Below are positions 10,976 to 24,128 of a DNA stretch of 64,000 nt, piece after piece; the first letter of the stretch is position 1; every line of letters begins with the position of its first letter. Position numbers and translations under genes: made by a program. The stretch spans positions 74,505,474-74,569,473 of the forward strand of contig OU015528.1 of assembly GCA_907165065.1 (NCBI GenBank). The letters run 5' to 3'. The stretch comes from Caprimulgus europaeus (lineage: Eukaryota; Chordata; Aves; Caprimulgiformes; Caprimulgidae). Below the pieces are notes generated by a model, which was not told the origin of the DNA, ran no database searches, and saw only the letters and a list, made by a program, of their open reading frames with translations.

Positions 10976-13900
10976 CTGCAAAAAATGCACTGTCTGAAGT
11001 GGTCTGGGCTCCCTGGCATGCTTTGCAGCCCTTTTTGGGTATTGATGTAGCCATCGAAGGTGTCACCTAGGCTTGTGCTGCAGGAGGTGGTGGGAATGGG
11101 GGGACAAGGAGACTTCTGCCTGGCCAAGACCAGGGAGAGCTGGAAGGAAGCACTGAGTCTGCTTTGCCTTTGTGTTGTACTGTGGAAGATATTTTCTGAA
11201 ATGCTCTGGGAGTGCCAGTGGCCTTTCTGGGGGGGAATCTGCAAATCTAAAGGTGCTGAGCTGTGTCCTCGCTTTCTCAGTCCCTTCTCGCAGGCACAGC
11301 CGATCGCATATATGGCAGAAGGCTGCTCCAAAATGGGTATTGAATCCTGGGAGCTCAGGGCTCGGGGGTATCAGATCCAGCTGCTGAGTTTGCAGATGTT
11401 GCATCAGGCTGTTCCCTCTTTGCTTCCCCTCCTTAACTCTTCTGCATCGATTCTGTGTGGTATTAAAGAGCTGCTGTGTTTTCTTCCAGAAAGGAACATC
11501 CTTTCCTGGCTCTTACAAGGCAGAGGCATCTGCTACAAGGACAGGCTCAAGCTGAGGCATTTATTCTGGGTTCCTCCTGTGCAGAGGTTACAGGGTGTCC
11601 CTAATTATTACGTTCTGAGGTGTCCTGATACAGAGAAGACCTGGTCTTGCTGCACCAATAGCCAAAGTATCCTCAATACAGTTGATGCAAAATCCTGGCA
11701 TTACTTAGAAGATGAATGGGAGTATAAAAGCACAGGCTGTGTCCTGGAGGCAGTTTTCCCTTCTCCAGCCCAGAGCAGGACTAGTTTTAGCTCTAGTCCT
11801 CACCAGACACTCAGGTGCTCAGCATCAGAAGCTATCAGGACAAGGAAAGGCAAGTAGGGCACTTTCATGCTGCTCACCCATCTAGGTGTACAGGTAGAAC
11901 CCAGGGGAGATGTCCCAGTGCTTTGGCCCCAGCTCTGCCCTGCTCAGCTCAGGGTGTGCTCCTGAACAAAGCAAGAGCAGAAATGGTCAAACTAGACTTT
12001 TACAGGGCCTGTTTCTAAAAAATACCTGCATCCCTGAGGATGAGTCAGCTACTTGTCATTGGAATGTGCTCTGCATCTCGCTCTGTCCTTCCTGTGAAAC
12101 TCCGTTGGGGGATGATGTCCACCCAACGCCGGCCCCGTCAGCTGCCGCAGCTCAGGCAGAACCGCTGGCGACTGCCCAGCCTGGGCACGAGCCACACATC
12201 AACTGTGTGTCAGACCTGCTGATTAGCACTGGCTGCAAACAACCCGCTGACATATTCTTCCACTGGAAGCGTATCAGTTCAACAAACAACCAAACTAAAA
12301 AACCCACTTCTGTGTACAGATTAACAAATTGTTAACATTTCACCTTTTTTTTTGCACATCTGGAATGACTTTTGCAAATGTACTTTCTATTGTGTGTTAT
12401 ATATAACACCGCTCAGTGCTGTCTATTGACCCACTCTGTTACAGCATATCTGAGTGATGCACTGCCCAGTGCCTTGGCTCCATTGATCCGGGCAATCACT
12501 GCTCCCACCGCCGAGTGCTTAGTGATACAGTAGGTACAAAACACTCAATGAGCGCTAACAGGGCACTTTGAGCCTTAAATCTTAATTTGTGCTTTAAGAA
12601 TATTTCACACATACTGCTGCTTCCACTGCCTTGGGTCACTTTGGTCATCTTCCTATGAACCTACATTGATTTTTTTTCCTCCAGCAAATCACACTAGTTT
12701 CAGTAGCAAATAAATCATCCTGTTCTCCTCTATAACTAAACTAAACCTCCTGCAAATGTTTTCCCAGAAGACTTGGATGCTCTCATGTAATTACCACCCT
12801 GTCTGCATGCACAAACGTGTGATATCTGGAACAGTTTGCTGAAAATATGCCATGTTTGATGTGTGAAACCGCACAAAAAATTACATTTTTATGTATGTTT
12901 ACAAGGAATTAAAAGTCAGACGTAGGAGAGATTAACAGACATGCTAACATCTTTGGGAAAAATAAGAACAATAATCTATTGCTATGCACTCTAGTGCCAC
13001 CTGGTCCTTATCATGGTGATGACTCACAGTGCTTGCCGCAGTACGTAGCAGGGAATGAACCAGAAGATGACCAGGAGTCCCCATAGAGAAGTTGTTGTGG
13101 CTGCAGAGTCTATAACTGGTACAGGATTGCTCTGGTAGATAATTTAGATCCTTTTCCCTTAAACCTTGCTGTGTCCTTTGTGCATAGCAAACAGATACAG
13201 AGATCTTCCAGGGGAAACAAGACCCTCCCAGGACATACCGCGGTTTTCTCAAAGCATGGCCATGCTCAAAAGCTGATGAAGCACCTGTCCCAGGACCACA
13301 CTGCTTGTCCTTGTGCAAAGGTGCCAAAGATCCTTCATCCTCTTTCCCTCCGAGCACCCTGTTTGAGTTCTGACATTGATATTTATTTCTTTGGGCTGTA
13401 TTAGAGAATGGCAAACCATGTGATGGATCATGGCCCTTGTCTATGTCTAATGTGCAAACATGGGGTGAAACTACAGAACTTGCCTTAAAGTGATTATTAC
13501 CAAAAAAATTTGTTCACTCTGAGGGGAAACAAAAAAAGAAAAGCTCACAAAATAAAAGTGTTCTTCACACAGTTTGGCTGAGCTGGGTTAGCTCAGAAGT
13601 TTACCCACAATTATCTTGGGCTTTAACTGGGAAGCCAGCAGCAAGGAAGATTGTAGGTACCTGTTGTCTTATTAACGTAGGCATGAGGGAGCTTATTATT
13701 TGCTATGTTTTTTGGGGTTATAGAGGCACTTTTGATTCCTTTGGACATTACTTTGGTGTACAGATGAATAGTCCCAGGGTCCGTAAGGTGGGATGAAGCT
13801 GTAGGCTGCTCAAGGCATTCACCTTCCACTTCCTATAGGATGTGACTCTCTGGTTGCAATGGTTTCACATGGTTCAAGTGGTTTCACTGCACTTAAAGAT

Positions 13901-16890
13901 GCTCCTTAGAGCTCAGTGCAAACAGCTCGGTGTCTGCTCCGTGGGGAATCATGAGCGGCAAAGCAGGACTGCAGCTCTCCTCTCTCACGAGGACTTGTGG
14001 TCAGCTCCAGGCAGGACCTGATCAACCAAATCTGTGAGGCTGTGCAGGAAAGTCCATCAGGAGAGGATGGAAATCCCATCCCCTGGCTCAATTAAAACTC
14101 ATCTGCACCAAAGCACTAACCACAGGGAAGAGCCCTGAGCTGGTGGGAGGAGGAGCAGCTGGGCCACCTCAGTTGTACGATTATTTATTTATTATTTATT
14201 CCCTAGGCAGCCCTTACCCATCTCTGGGCGCAGCCAGCACACTGCACGTGCAGAAAGGCTGTAGGAGCAACACAGGCTTCCCAGGTCAAAGAGGAGATAG
14301 ATACAGAATCTCAGTTTGAAGCAAGGTTTTAAGAGATCTAGCATATTCTTGACCTAAAAACTTTGGCCTGAAGCAGGTGTCCACACTGAACCACAGTGAC
14401 CAGTTTAGTCAAGACTTATCAAGGCACAATTTTCCTGAGCACAGGAGGAGTTGCAAATCTGTGTGGTTTAAGACATCTGTGGCCGGTGAATCCTCTAGAC
14501 TAACACAATAAATAATACTGAAAACTGTGTCACTTCCCTGTGGTCAGGCTCAGCTCCAGAGCCCAGAGCATGCTCTGACCAACTGTCTCAAAGCTTCTAC
14601 ACTCTCCACTCCTGCCTGGTAAATAGTGGGAATAATGCTTAGAAGCTGAAATGTTTTTTAAGCTGGCAGATGTGTCTTTTTCTAGCCAAGAAAAGGAACT
14701 GAAAGAGTTACAAGGGCAAAATAGCCAAATGTAGTGAAAAATATGCCCTCTCCTCCTGCATCAACATCAGAAGGCAGGGAGGGCTTGAGATGTTCTGCTT
14801 CCCTTTGTATTTGAAAAGATTTAGATCTGTATTATTTTTAAGAAAGAAAACAGTACGTGACATGAACCAGCACAACCCCCATTCCCGTGAGGAAGCCAGC
14901 CTGTCCAGGAAAGGGCTTTCTTATCTCAGGATATAACTGAAATCAAGCCGCCGAGGCCGGCCGCTCTCAGAGCGGTGATTCAGGCGTCTGCCGGGTAATA
15001 CCCTGGTTGGTTTAAAATGTGGTGCTGGAATTAGATTTAATTCTAACTACATGTCTCAAGCACCAAGTGTTTTGAGGTTAAGACGCGGCGTTCCCGGCTT
15101 TAAAGTTCGCCTGAGAGTTATTGCTTGATGTTGTAAATGGACTTAAGGACCGTAGGAGACGGTTTTTCATTTCAGCCCTGATACAGTAAGCCACTTAAAC
15201 ACTTGCTTATGTCACACTGAAATAAAAGGGATTTATGGACACAGCTATGTGCTTTGCTGAATCAGAGCATTTTTGCTGAGTGCTGTTTAGAGGAAGAATG
15301 AGAAATAACCTGTGCAGATGTCCCCGGGTGATGCAGGAGCCTGAGCAAGGCTGGAAAGCGTCGTGCAGAGGAAGCAAGGAGCCCCTGGGCAGGCCAGGAA
15401 CTCTTTTGTCAGCTCTCAAGACAAAACAGGGAAGTCACCAGGTCACTCAGCCTTTAACTTGCCTTAATTTTTATCCCATCGCTCCCCGTCGGCATCCACA
15501 CAATGGCTGGGTCGCGCCTTTCACGGTGTGCTTCCGCCGAGGTGACACCGCAGCTGACACTGTCCCACCTCCATTCTCGAGGAGGACTCTTGCTTTCTAA
15601 TTGCTGGAGCTGTTTTTTTTCTCTTCTGACAAATGAGCATTTGCAGAAATGGTCACAACATGTGATGCAGCCCCTCTTAAACACATTCTCAGTGCAGATC
15701 CCCCACGCAATGGGCAACGTCAAGCTCCTCCAAGGGACAGCAGCACTCGGTTCCTGCAGGATAGGAGAGGCTTTTAAGAGCTGTATTTGTAACCATGGTT
15801 TCAGCAATTCAATCTCCATTCTCCAGGCCATGGGTGGTAGACCATTCATTTTTCAAGGGATGAGATAGAGTTTTGCAGGGAAAGCCAAAGGCCGTACACG
15901 CAGTACATTCCTCCGGTCCTACCAAACCTGTGGGACATGCTGCATCATTGTCAGCATGTGTTTTCTGGCCCTTCAATCCAGCTATGGACTCTTTCACGGA
16001 GCATTTCCATAACAGAGAACCCCATGCTGCATTAGAAGCTAGAGTCTGGTTATACGTCAGCCATCAGCTACTTCTCTTCGCATCACATTATCCACATCTA
16101 CAGCATCATTCCTGTACCCATCTTTTCAGCTCCAAAGCTGCATTTACCACCAAGTTCCCTTGAAAGGGAACACTAAAAAGGGTACTCCTATTTCTTTGGA
16201 TATGCAACATCTTCATTCTCCTACAGAAGTACTGCTAAAAGATGGCAAATGCCTGAGGATACAGCTGGGATACCCTTCCTAGGGAAAAAACAACTGCCTT
16301 ACAACTAAGCTCTCCTGCTCCAATAAGAAATCATCACACAAACAAATATGAATGGTAGAAGCCTTGTCTAATGGGTTCCTATGCACTGTAGTGAGAAACA
16401 TTGGTACTTCTGTATTGGCTTATTTCAGAAAGCTCAACTCATGTCGTACTGTGTCGCTGACCTTTACAGTCAGGGCAGGCTATACAGACCTGTGCTTCCT
16501 ATGCCAGAAGCCTTGTGCCAAATTAAAATCATTTTTTCCCTCTTGAAAAAATAATTACAAACCAGACTTTCCACTTTTGTTTTAGGAAAGACTCATAGAA
16601 ATAATTTATAGAAATAAGGCCTGTCTTCAGAAACAACAGTTTCTCCTGATTGGCTCCCCATCCTCAGAGCTTCAAGCCACTGAGGCTCAGGTAGAAGCCA
16701 GCCTGCCTGAAGGGTGAAGGAGAAGGACAGGGGAAGTGAGTGTGCACAAGGGCATTGGACATGGAAGGCAAGATGGTATGAGCAGAGCTGCAAACCCCAT
16801 GGTTTTGTGTGTGTATGTGATGTGTGTGCCAGCTCAGGGCAGCATGCAAGCCCCATGGCTAGGAGAAATGGACTAGATTTGCACCAACAG
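10976..16890. other. Intronic sequence with small CpG patches, no gene seen
   Basis: No exon or transposon copy was recognised. Features inside include a 16-bp palindrome at 12394-12409, a TTTA-rich microsatellite at about 14181-14204, CpG-containing patches at about 14948-15112 and 15485-15560, and a short GT-rich run at about 16806-16832. The 265-codon open frame at 11060-11857 has no recognisable domain and is discussed among the rejected items. Confidence 0.5.
12394..12409. repeat. Perfect 16-bp palindrome
   Basis: GTGTTATATATAACAC equals its own reverse complement, with an AT-rich centre. It could extrude a hairpin or bind a dimeric factor, but a palindrome of this size in AT-rich DNA can arise by chance. 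Confidence 0.9.
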
Positions 16891-17315
16891 TCACAGAATC
16901 ACAGAATGGTTTAGGTTGGAAGGAACTTAAAGATCATCTAGTTCCAACCCTCTGCCATGAGCAGGGACACCTTCTGCTAGACCAGGTTGCTCAAAGCCTC
17001 ATCCAGCCTGGCCTTGAACACTTCCAGGGAGGAGCATCCACAGCTTCTCTGGGCAACCTGTTCCAGTGTCTCACCACCCTCAAAGCAAAGAATTTCTTCC
17101 TAATATCTCATCTAAATGTCCCCTCTTCTAGCTTAGGGCCATTACCCCTTGTTCTGTCACTACCTGCCCCTGTCCAGAGTCTCTCCCCAGCCCTCCCGTA
17201 GCCCCTTCAGGTACTGAAAGTTCCCTAGAAGTTCTCCCTGGAGCCTTCTCTTCCCCAGGCTGAACAGCCACAACTCTCTCAGCCTGTCCTCATAGGAGAG
17301 GTGCTCCAGTCCTCT
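16891..17315 (-). mobile_element. CR1 LINE fragment, antisense
   Basis: It begins TCACAGAATCACAGAATGG, then TTTAGGTTGGAAGGAACTT, and runs through the antisense of the 3' UTR and the ORF2 tail. The right end corresponds to the start of the RRATKL-to-LGLFSLE region (CTCTCTCAGCCTGTCCTCAT). It is 5'-truncated. The subfamily is the one with GAGCAGGGACACCTTCTGCT, shared with the copies at 20819, 24129, 33286 and 49404. Its coding frame is degraded. Confidence 0.93.
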
Positions 17316-20300
17316 TTGGGGATTGTTCCCACTGAGTCAGAACCAAAGGGCTGCAGAAACAAGCAAACCTCAAGGACAGGCCCCTCTGGGCAGAACCTTC
17401 CCTGCTCTCCAGCTGCTCGCCCAGTGCTGCTCCCCTTTGCAGCACGCACAGAGCCAGCTGTGGCCATGTCCCCTCTCCCAGCTGCCCACACAGGGATCAG
17501 CCATGAGCCTCAGCTCTTTGCACACTTGTCTCACAGCCATCCTCATCCCAGTCACCGTTGGTATCATTTATTAGGTGCTGATACAGACCAGCAACTGGGG
17601 AGGATGCTCTGCAAACACATGGTATAAAAAAGAATAGTCCATTCCTCCAGGATCTTGAAGTGTGAGTGTAGGACAGGAGAGGACAGATGGATCCAGGCAA
17701 GTGGAGAGACAGTGCTGGCCACTGTGACAGACAACTGATTGCAAGACTGGCCCCGATTCAGCAGAGTGAAGTGCTGCCACATGCACAAAATAAACTCTGC
17801 AGACATCCAAACCACCCCGTTTTGTCCCCCTCTCGCTCCTTACAAGCTTAGGAGTTGCCAGGACGAGGAGGCAGTAAGAAGCAGTCAAGTGGGAGCAGGG
17901 TGTTTAATCCAATAGTTCATTGCAATCAGCGGGCTGTCATCTCTCCCTGTCTCCTTTCAGAGGGTCTGTCCAAACAGCAGGCAAAGCCACACAGATTTTT
18001 GTGTATGCAGCACAGTAGTTGCCTCCCATACAGGCAGCAAGAGTTTAGGAAATATTCTGCCTCCAGTTACAATTTCTGATTTGAGTCATGGAAGAATGCA
18101 CCATCTTCCTCTTTATTTCTGCAGTCACCAGCTAATGAAACGTGCAGCAGATATTTATAGAACTGCCACTGGAAATAGCATTTGCATTTGGTGCCTTTGA
18201 GTTATTTAGTGTGACAGCACTTTCACCAGGAGAATTTTTTCGTTTTGAAAGGGAAAGGTTCCCTTTGGAGCTGTTTCCTCCTGTTGCCTTCGCTGTTTGT
18301 GTTGGATGGAGCAGTTTTGTGGGCAGCCGCTGATAATTTAGTGACGAAGTGATGGGCGCACAGGGATTAGCTGAGTGCGGTGTAGGTTTTGGGGCTGTAT
18401 CACAGACAGTTTACAGGATTCTCCCAGACAATGTTTGGAGTTACAGCAAAGATGAATAGAGAGGAGGGCAGTCACCAGAGCAGTTCATAATGCCACAGAG
18501 ACAAACAGCCGCCAGCTTGCCTTCCCTAGGAAGCCCATTGTGTAAATATTTGGGTAGAAGCCTCCAAAGGAGATTTAAAGTCCTGTGATAAAGGTATCTA
18601 AAATGGCCTTTCCTTGAGAAAAACAGCTACAATTCAGAAGATTCCACAAGTAACCACAGGAGAGATTTCCTTTCTGTAGCATCCCTATATTAGAGAGAAC
18701 AAGCATGTCTGTCAGGTCTTGTTGTCACTGATGGATCTCAAAGCATTTTGCAAAGGAGATCAGCATCAGTTTTCCCATCCTCAAGGTGCAGAAGCCAAGC
18801 AGCAGAGAAAGCGTGCATGGCTTGTGTACAACCAGCTCTCCTGCATGCTAACCCAGCATCTCATCCACACAAACATGTTCCTTCAGGTCTTCACGTGCCT
18901 TGCAAACACCATCTGTGTTTGTGTATTGGAGATACGTTATCCCCAGTCTTTACACACTCATGTATGTAAGTGACAGAGCTTTTTAAAAGCGCTCTTGTTC
19001 AGCTCTTTAAGCGTTTGGGGGTCACACTGCATGGGCAGGCACTAAAAGAAGTGCCAGATTTTCAGAAAAATGTGACCTACTGGGATGTTTAAAAAAAAAA
19101 TCTGTTCTGTATTTTGGCACATAATTCCATCTGAGTTCATGATAAGTCTGGCCCATGAAATGCATGTGGCCCATATTCACACCCGGCGTGTGTAGCTCCC
19201 TGCCATATGGAGGAACTGTTAGCACTCAGGAGTGTGTAACACAATGTCTAGTGAGGTTGAACTATACACTTGACTTTTTCTTTTCCAGTGTTAGGGTGGA
19301 GGGCTCTTACACTCCAAAAGGAAATTGGGGGGCTATGTTGGTACAGAAAATCTCACCCACTGAGCTTACAGTGAAGCCCAGGACTTGATCAGGAGCAAAT
19401 TCCCCCACTTCCTTGCTGTCAAGTATCCTTCTATTCTGTCAACAGCTCTGCTCAACCATTGCTTCTTGTCTCTTTGCTGCGATTTTGCTTTTCCATGGTG
19501 AAGGGAAAGCCATGCCTTTGTGCCTCAGCTCTCAGTTACCCCCCATCCTTCTCTGGATAAGAGCTGTGGGAGAGAACCTTGATTCACTCCTTGTAGTCTT
19601 CCTCCATCCAAACTGTGGTGCTGCTTAGCTCATGCTTAGTGACCTCCTGCTCCCACGTTCCCATCTACAGGGATGTGGTGTTGATTTCCCTTGTCTGGTT
19701 ACATGGAAAAGCAGAAGAGGTTCCCTGCCTTGTTGCCTGAGAGCCAGCACAGCTCCACCCATTCCAGCACAGCAGATACAGTGCCGATCAGCCAATTTGC
19801 AAAGCATCAAAAGCAGCATCTTCCACAGGGACAGACTGTGCTAAATCAGTCCCTTCTCGCTGTGCTTTGAAACACTCCCGTTTCTTGCTCTGACAAGCTA
19901 GCAGTGCTTGTATTGATCTGATGATGCAAAAAAGTACATAATGTGGGCTTCAGACACCTGGTGGAATAATAGAACAGAAAGGAGGGAGGGCAGGACCATC
20001 ATATTTTAGCTTACACCAAGTAGGAAGTCTGTCTTCTACCTTCTTTTCTTTTCTCTTGGAAGGCACCATTTGTTTCTAAGGGAAGTGCCATGTCTGGGCA
20101 TCCTGTCGACAGAAGGAAATGCTGTAGCAGATCTACAGCCACATATGTTGTGGTTCTTCTGAGCTTCCAGGTATCAGCCAAGACAAAACCAGAAGCTCAT
20201 TCACTGTCTGTGTTGGTACCTGGGGCTGGGAGTAGGGGTGAGCCCTGGGTCTCTTTCTCCCCCAGAGCCTATGCAGTGACTGATGCATCCTCTTCAGCGC

Positions 20301-20818
20301 CTGCAGCAGCTCTTCACCCTCCCTTGTGCAGAAAAGCCTAGCTGGAAACACCCTGCAGGCCACCAACTGGGGTCCTTAGCCTGTGGCATGAACCTTCAAA
20401 TGAGTGAGAGCCACAGCAACAAGGTGACACTGAAGAAATAAAGCATGTGCCTTGCTGTGTGCTCACACACTGCGTGACCAAACTAGAAAAGCAATCGTGG
20501 CCTTTGACAGCCGCTTTGCTGATGGACAGAACTGCTGGGGACAAGCTGATCTAAAACCAGTGTGTCTTCTCTCCTCCTCCCTCTCCCTTTCCTGCCAGTG
20601 ATGTTCATGAAATACCTTGCAATTAGTCAACCATCATTTGCTGCATTTCAGAGCTTCACTTTATTCAGGTGTTTCATGTTACCAGCTGTTTGCTTTTGGG
20701 ATTTCTTTAAGCGGTGAAAGTTCTAAGGGATTACAAAACTCTGGGTTGGAAAAGTGTTAAAGGCTAAAGAAGCTCTACACAGAAAGAAAATGCTTTGCTG
20801 AAACACTAAAGCACAAAG
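17316..20818. other. Intronic sequence, no gene seen
   Basis: I see no exon, RNA gene or transposon. Open frames are short (at most 108 codons) and have no family signature. An A9 run lies near 19090. Nothing else stands out. Confidence 0.5.
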
Positions 20819-21000
20819 TCATAGTATCATAGAATCACAGGATGGTTTGGGTTGGAAGGGACCTTAAAGATCATCCGGTTCCAACCCCCCTGCCATCAGC
20901 AGGGACACCTTCTGCTAGACCAGGTTGCTCAAAGCCTCATCCAACCTGGTCTTGAACACTTCCAGGGAGTGGGCATCTACAACTGTCTTGGGCAACCTGT
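20819..21000 (-). mobile_element. CR1 LINE 3' fragment, antisense
   Basis: It starts TCATAGTATCATAGAATCAC and continues GGTTTGGGTTGGAAGGGACC, then GCAGGGACACCTTCTGCTAG, ending at GGGCAACCTGT. Only the 3' UTR and the last ORF2 codons remain. It lies 2.6 kb upstream of the coding exon at 23559. It can base-pair with the sense copy at 24129-24433 just downstream of that exon, since the two are related over about 180 bp. Confidence 0.93.
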
Positions 21001-23558
21001 CAAGTCAAACATCTTGGAAAATTTTCCCTCTTCCCCCTTTCACCTTCTTTTATTTGAACTTTGGTATAACCAATGGAGCATAACACATGAGAGCTGGACT
21101 GTTTCCATCCCTGCCATCACCTGTGACCACCACAATAAACTCACTGCTTTATCTCTTGCCTTGGGTAAACTCACATTAAAACTGGAATATCAGTGCATGC
21201 TCCTCACCATCCTGGAGATGCAGCAGATATGTGACAGTGAGAGGATGGGAGAGATGCTGAAGCAGAGCTCAGCCTCGGTGTTTTATCTGCTGGGGAAGCC
21301 CAGCAAAGAAAACTGCGGTTCCCTGAGCTCACATGAGCACAACCCATGCCACTCTTCTTCTGAGCAGGGCAAACCATTGCAGAGCCCTTCTGTGAGCCCC
21401 TGCTGTAGCTTTACAACTGAACTGAAAGCTGTTCAACACAGAGTTCACAAAGAAAAATCTCACTCTCAAGCAGTACACCTTGTGAGGAGCCATATTTTGC
21501 ATAACATTACTTACCAGAGGAAACTCTCGTAAGAAGACAATTTATTACCATGGTGGTAACTGGCTGACATTTATGAGAAGCTTTGTTTTACAAGGCTTTT
21601 CTTTCACTGCAATGCCAGGGCTGCAGTTGTGCTCACAGAAAATGAGAAGGAAAGCGATGTTATTTAGTGTGCACGATACTCCAGAGGGGTTCTGGTGTGA
21701 GTAACAACAGCGGTAAAGTCTGCTTGGATCGAATGGGATTGTGCATGCCAGGATTGTAAATCTGGGATGAGTTGAAGGGAAAAACTCATTTTAACAGAAG
21801 TTGTCTCCTAATAAACTCCATATCTTACATGCCCAGCTTGGGGCTCAATAGAGTTGTTGGCACATCTGAATTTTTGCTCCAGGGAAGAGGCTTGGGCCAG
21901 GAGAAGGCTCGATCTGTCCTGGTCCCAGAAAAGAGGGAGGTGGATATGGGACAGAGCTGGGAAGAGTGAGGACAGGAGCACCCAGGAGAGCTTGGCAGGC
22001 TCCTGTGCTGAGAGCTGACAGCTAGCAGGGTGAGGGTGATGCTGCTGGACATGGCCAAGGTTGCAGACCCGGTGGCAATGGCCACGCACCACTCAGGCTC
22101 TCGGGTGGGTGGAGTTGATGGTGGGGCATTGCCGGCTGCCCTCCACCACCACCTCCTGGATGCCTCATCAAGCCACATGAGCGGGTGATTTTTAACCTGC
22201 AGAGCTAAAGCAGAAAGCTGAGCTGTCCTCAGTTAATCCCCCAAGCCCACATCTCCCTGCTCTCTGCAGGGTGGCTTTGCAGTGGGGGCTCAGCTCAGCT
22301 GTCACCAGTGGGGAGAGGTGAGGGATGAGGGCAGAGACATCCTGGGTGCTGCAGCAGCTGCATCTCTGACAGCCTGTACCGCCCTGCCAGGCTCCCATGG
22401 ACCCTCTGCTCCCTTCTAGTGATGCCTTAGGACTCATCATGGCAAGCAGTATCATTAAATTGAGCTGGGGATCCATGCAGTGCTCAGGAAAAGTGACTTG
22501 GCTGGAGGGTGGTGGGTCCCCAGGTGCCTGAGCCACACTGTGGGGCTGAGCTGGGTCCATGCTGCTGTGGGTCCAGCTGTGTATGAGTGCTGTGGGGTGA
22601 GCCCACACTGAGGGGGCTGCCTGTGTGCTGCCTAAATCATGCTGAGGAAGGGATTTCCAAGAGGCAAAGAGGCTTAGGCAGCCCACATCCCATTAGCAGA
22701 TGGTGGGATTGTACGCGCCGAAGGGCTTTTCTGCAAAGCAAACTTGCTCCTCGCTTGTGGTGCTCTGTGTGAGAGGAGGGCCAGGAAAGGGCTTGACCAA
22801 CTGCAGAGGAGTTTCCTCAGGCCATGGCTCATTTATTTATTAGCATCCTAAACTACAGGACCTTGAAAATCTTCTATAAGTCTTCTATGCATAAAAGTTT
22901 TATTGATACTGTGTGTTCACTGTGGTAACAGACTACACTGGTATGGAAGCACCTTTGGAACAATATAATAATATCCTGAGTGATTCTTGGTGTACATCTT
23001 AAATAGGACACCCCAAGAAGGACAAGCTGATTTGGGGATTCAGGCCCAAATGATCACCTGGTGCAACCCCAGGTAGCACCATCAGCACAGCCCAGGGAGG
23101 AGCTTTCCTTGCTCTGTGTTACCTCTGGGATGGTTGAATCATTGCTGTTGAGGGGTTTGGGGGAAACTTATCTGATGTCTCCTCCACTGGCCAAGCTGGC
23201 TGCAGAGCTGGAGGCTGTGGTATGAAATGTCGAGGCCCCTGTGCTGCTAATTGTCCCCTTGGCCCCATTTTTCACCCTGGAACAACCTTGTCCCGACAGC
23301 TGTGTCCAAGCAGACGCCACACGCTGCTCCGTGACAGCTACTGGGATGGCTTTTCTTTTTCTCCTTCCAGCCTTTTCTTTCCCCCCGTGCCAAAAAGAAA
23401 GGGGATTAATTAAAAAAAAAACCCAAACCCAAAACACAAAGACAAACTGAGAGCCCCGCAGCGAATGAAAGCCTCCAGCTTGCGCTGGGGGAGCCGGCAG
23501 CCGCGTGCCGAGCTGGAGAGCCGAGCGCCCTGACACATGTGTCTCTTCTCTCCTGCAG
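21001..23558. other. Intronic sequence up to the first coding exon
   Basis: No transposon or RNA gene was recognised. From about 23455 to 23530, just before the coding exon, CpGs become frequent (GAGCCGGCAGCCGCGTGCCG). The last 20 nt are a classical 3' splice site, GTCTCTTCTCTCCTGCAG, with a branch-point-like CTGAC about 26 nt upstream. Open frames such as the 226-codon one starting in the CR1 at 20852 show no domain. Confidence 0.5.
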
Positions 23559-23624
23559 ATGACGGAGGGCCGCAGATGCCAAGTGCACCTCCTTGACGAC
23601 AGGAAGCTGGAGCTCCTCGTTCAG
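23559..23624 (+). CDS. FRMD4A: FRMD4A coding exon A (FERM F1 lobe, 22 codons)
   Basis: The exon is bounded by TCTCTCCTGCAG| and |GTAGGG and is 66 nt, phase 0 at both ends. It encodes MTEGRRCQVHLLDDRK followed by LELLVQ. I recognise this as the start of the FERM F1 (ubiquitin-like) lobe of FRMD4 proteins. DDRKLELLVQ and the next exon's AFTDET fit FRMD4A better than the paralogue FRMD4B, as far as I recall the two. In mammals FRMD4A is a cytoplasmic/junctional scaffold that connects the PAR3 polarity complex with cytohesin-1 and Arf6 activation. The first codon is ATG at the very edge of the exon. It can serve as the start of a short form, or as an internal methionine when a longer N-terminus from an upstream exon is spliced on in phase 0. 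The purine -3 needed for initiation would come from the upstream exon. Confidence 0.92.
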
Positions 23625-23825
23625 GTAGGGACTGCATGCTTCACCATGTGATAGTTTACCATGGTCAAGGGTTTTTGCTGGGACAGGGACATAAAGGGTT
23701 TTCAGCTGCTTTTTCTCAGCAGTTTCACTCCATAATTGTATGCAGAGCTCAAAGAAACTGCATTAAGAGGATCTGCAAAGACCTATCTGTGGGAAGGACT
23801 AATTCAGCACTTATCTTGCTGAATT

Positions 23826-24128
23826 TGCCTTCCAGTACCTGAAGGGGCTACAGACTCTTTTCAGTGGTGGCCAGCAAGAGGACAAGGGGCAACGGGCACA
23901 AGCTGGAACTGTTTAAACATGAGGAAAAAGATTCTTTCCTGTGAGGGTGCCAGAGCCCTGGGACAGGCTGCCCAGAGAGGCTGTGGAGTCTCCACCTCTG
24001 GAGATATTAAAAAACCATCTGGACGCTTTCTTGTGCAACCTGCTGTAGGGAACCTGCTCTGTCAGAGGGGTTGGACTGGATGATCTCCTGAGGTCCCTTC
24101 CAACCCCCACCGTTCTGTGATTCTGTGA
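23826..24128 (+). mobile_element. CR1 LINE fragment, sense, 202 bp past exon A
   Basis: It reads TACCTGAAGGGGCTACAG, then CAAGAGGACAAGGGGCAACG, then GAGGGTGCCAGAGCCCTGGG and the 3' UTR, ending GTTCTGTGATTCTGTGA. It is 5'-truncated within the ORF2 tail. It belongs to the same subfamily as the antisense copy at 5018, so the two form an inverted pair 18.4 kb apart. It is followed directly by a second, different CR1 copy. Confidence 0.93.

Noticed and set aside
11060-11857. 265-codon open frame on the + strand
   Set aside because: It begins just past the diverged antisense CR1, shows no domain, no biased codon use and no splice or promoter context. One or so frames of this length are expected by chance in 64 kb with this composition.
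12993-13007. CTCF-like AGTGCCACCTGGTCC, and a similar GACACCTGGTGG near 19955
   Set aside because: Only partial matches to the consensus; such matches occur by chance many times in 64 kb.
20852-21532. 226-codon open frame on the + strand
   Set aside because: It starts inside the antisense CR1 3' UTR and then reads unique intronic DNA with no domain.
22192-22686. 164-codon minus-strand open frame
   Set aside because: No domain, not conserved in character, and opposite to the host gene inside its intron with no promoter or splice evidence.
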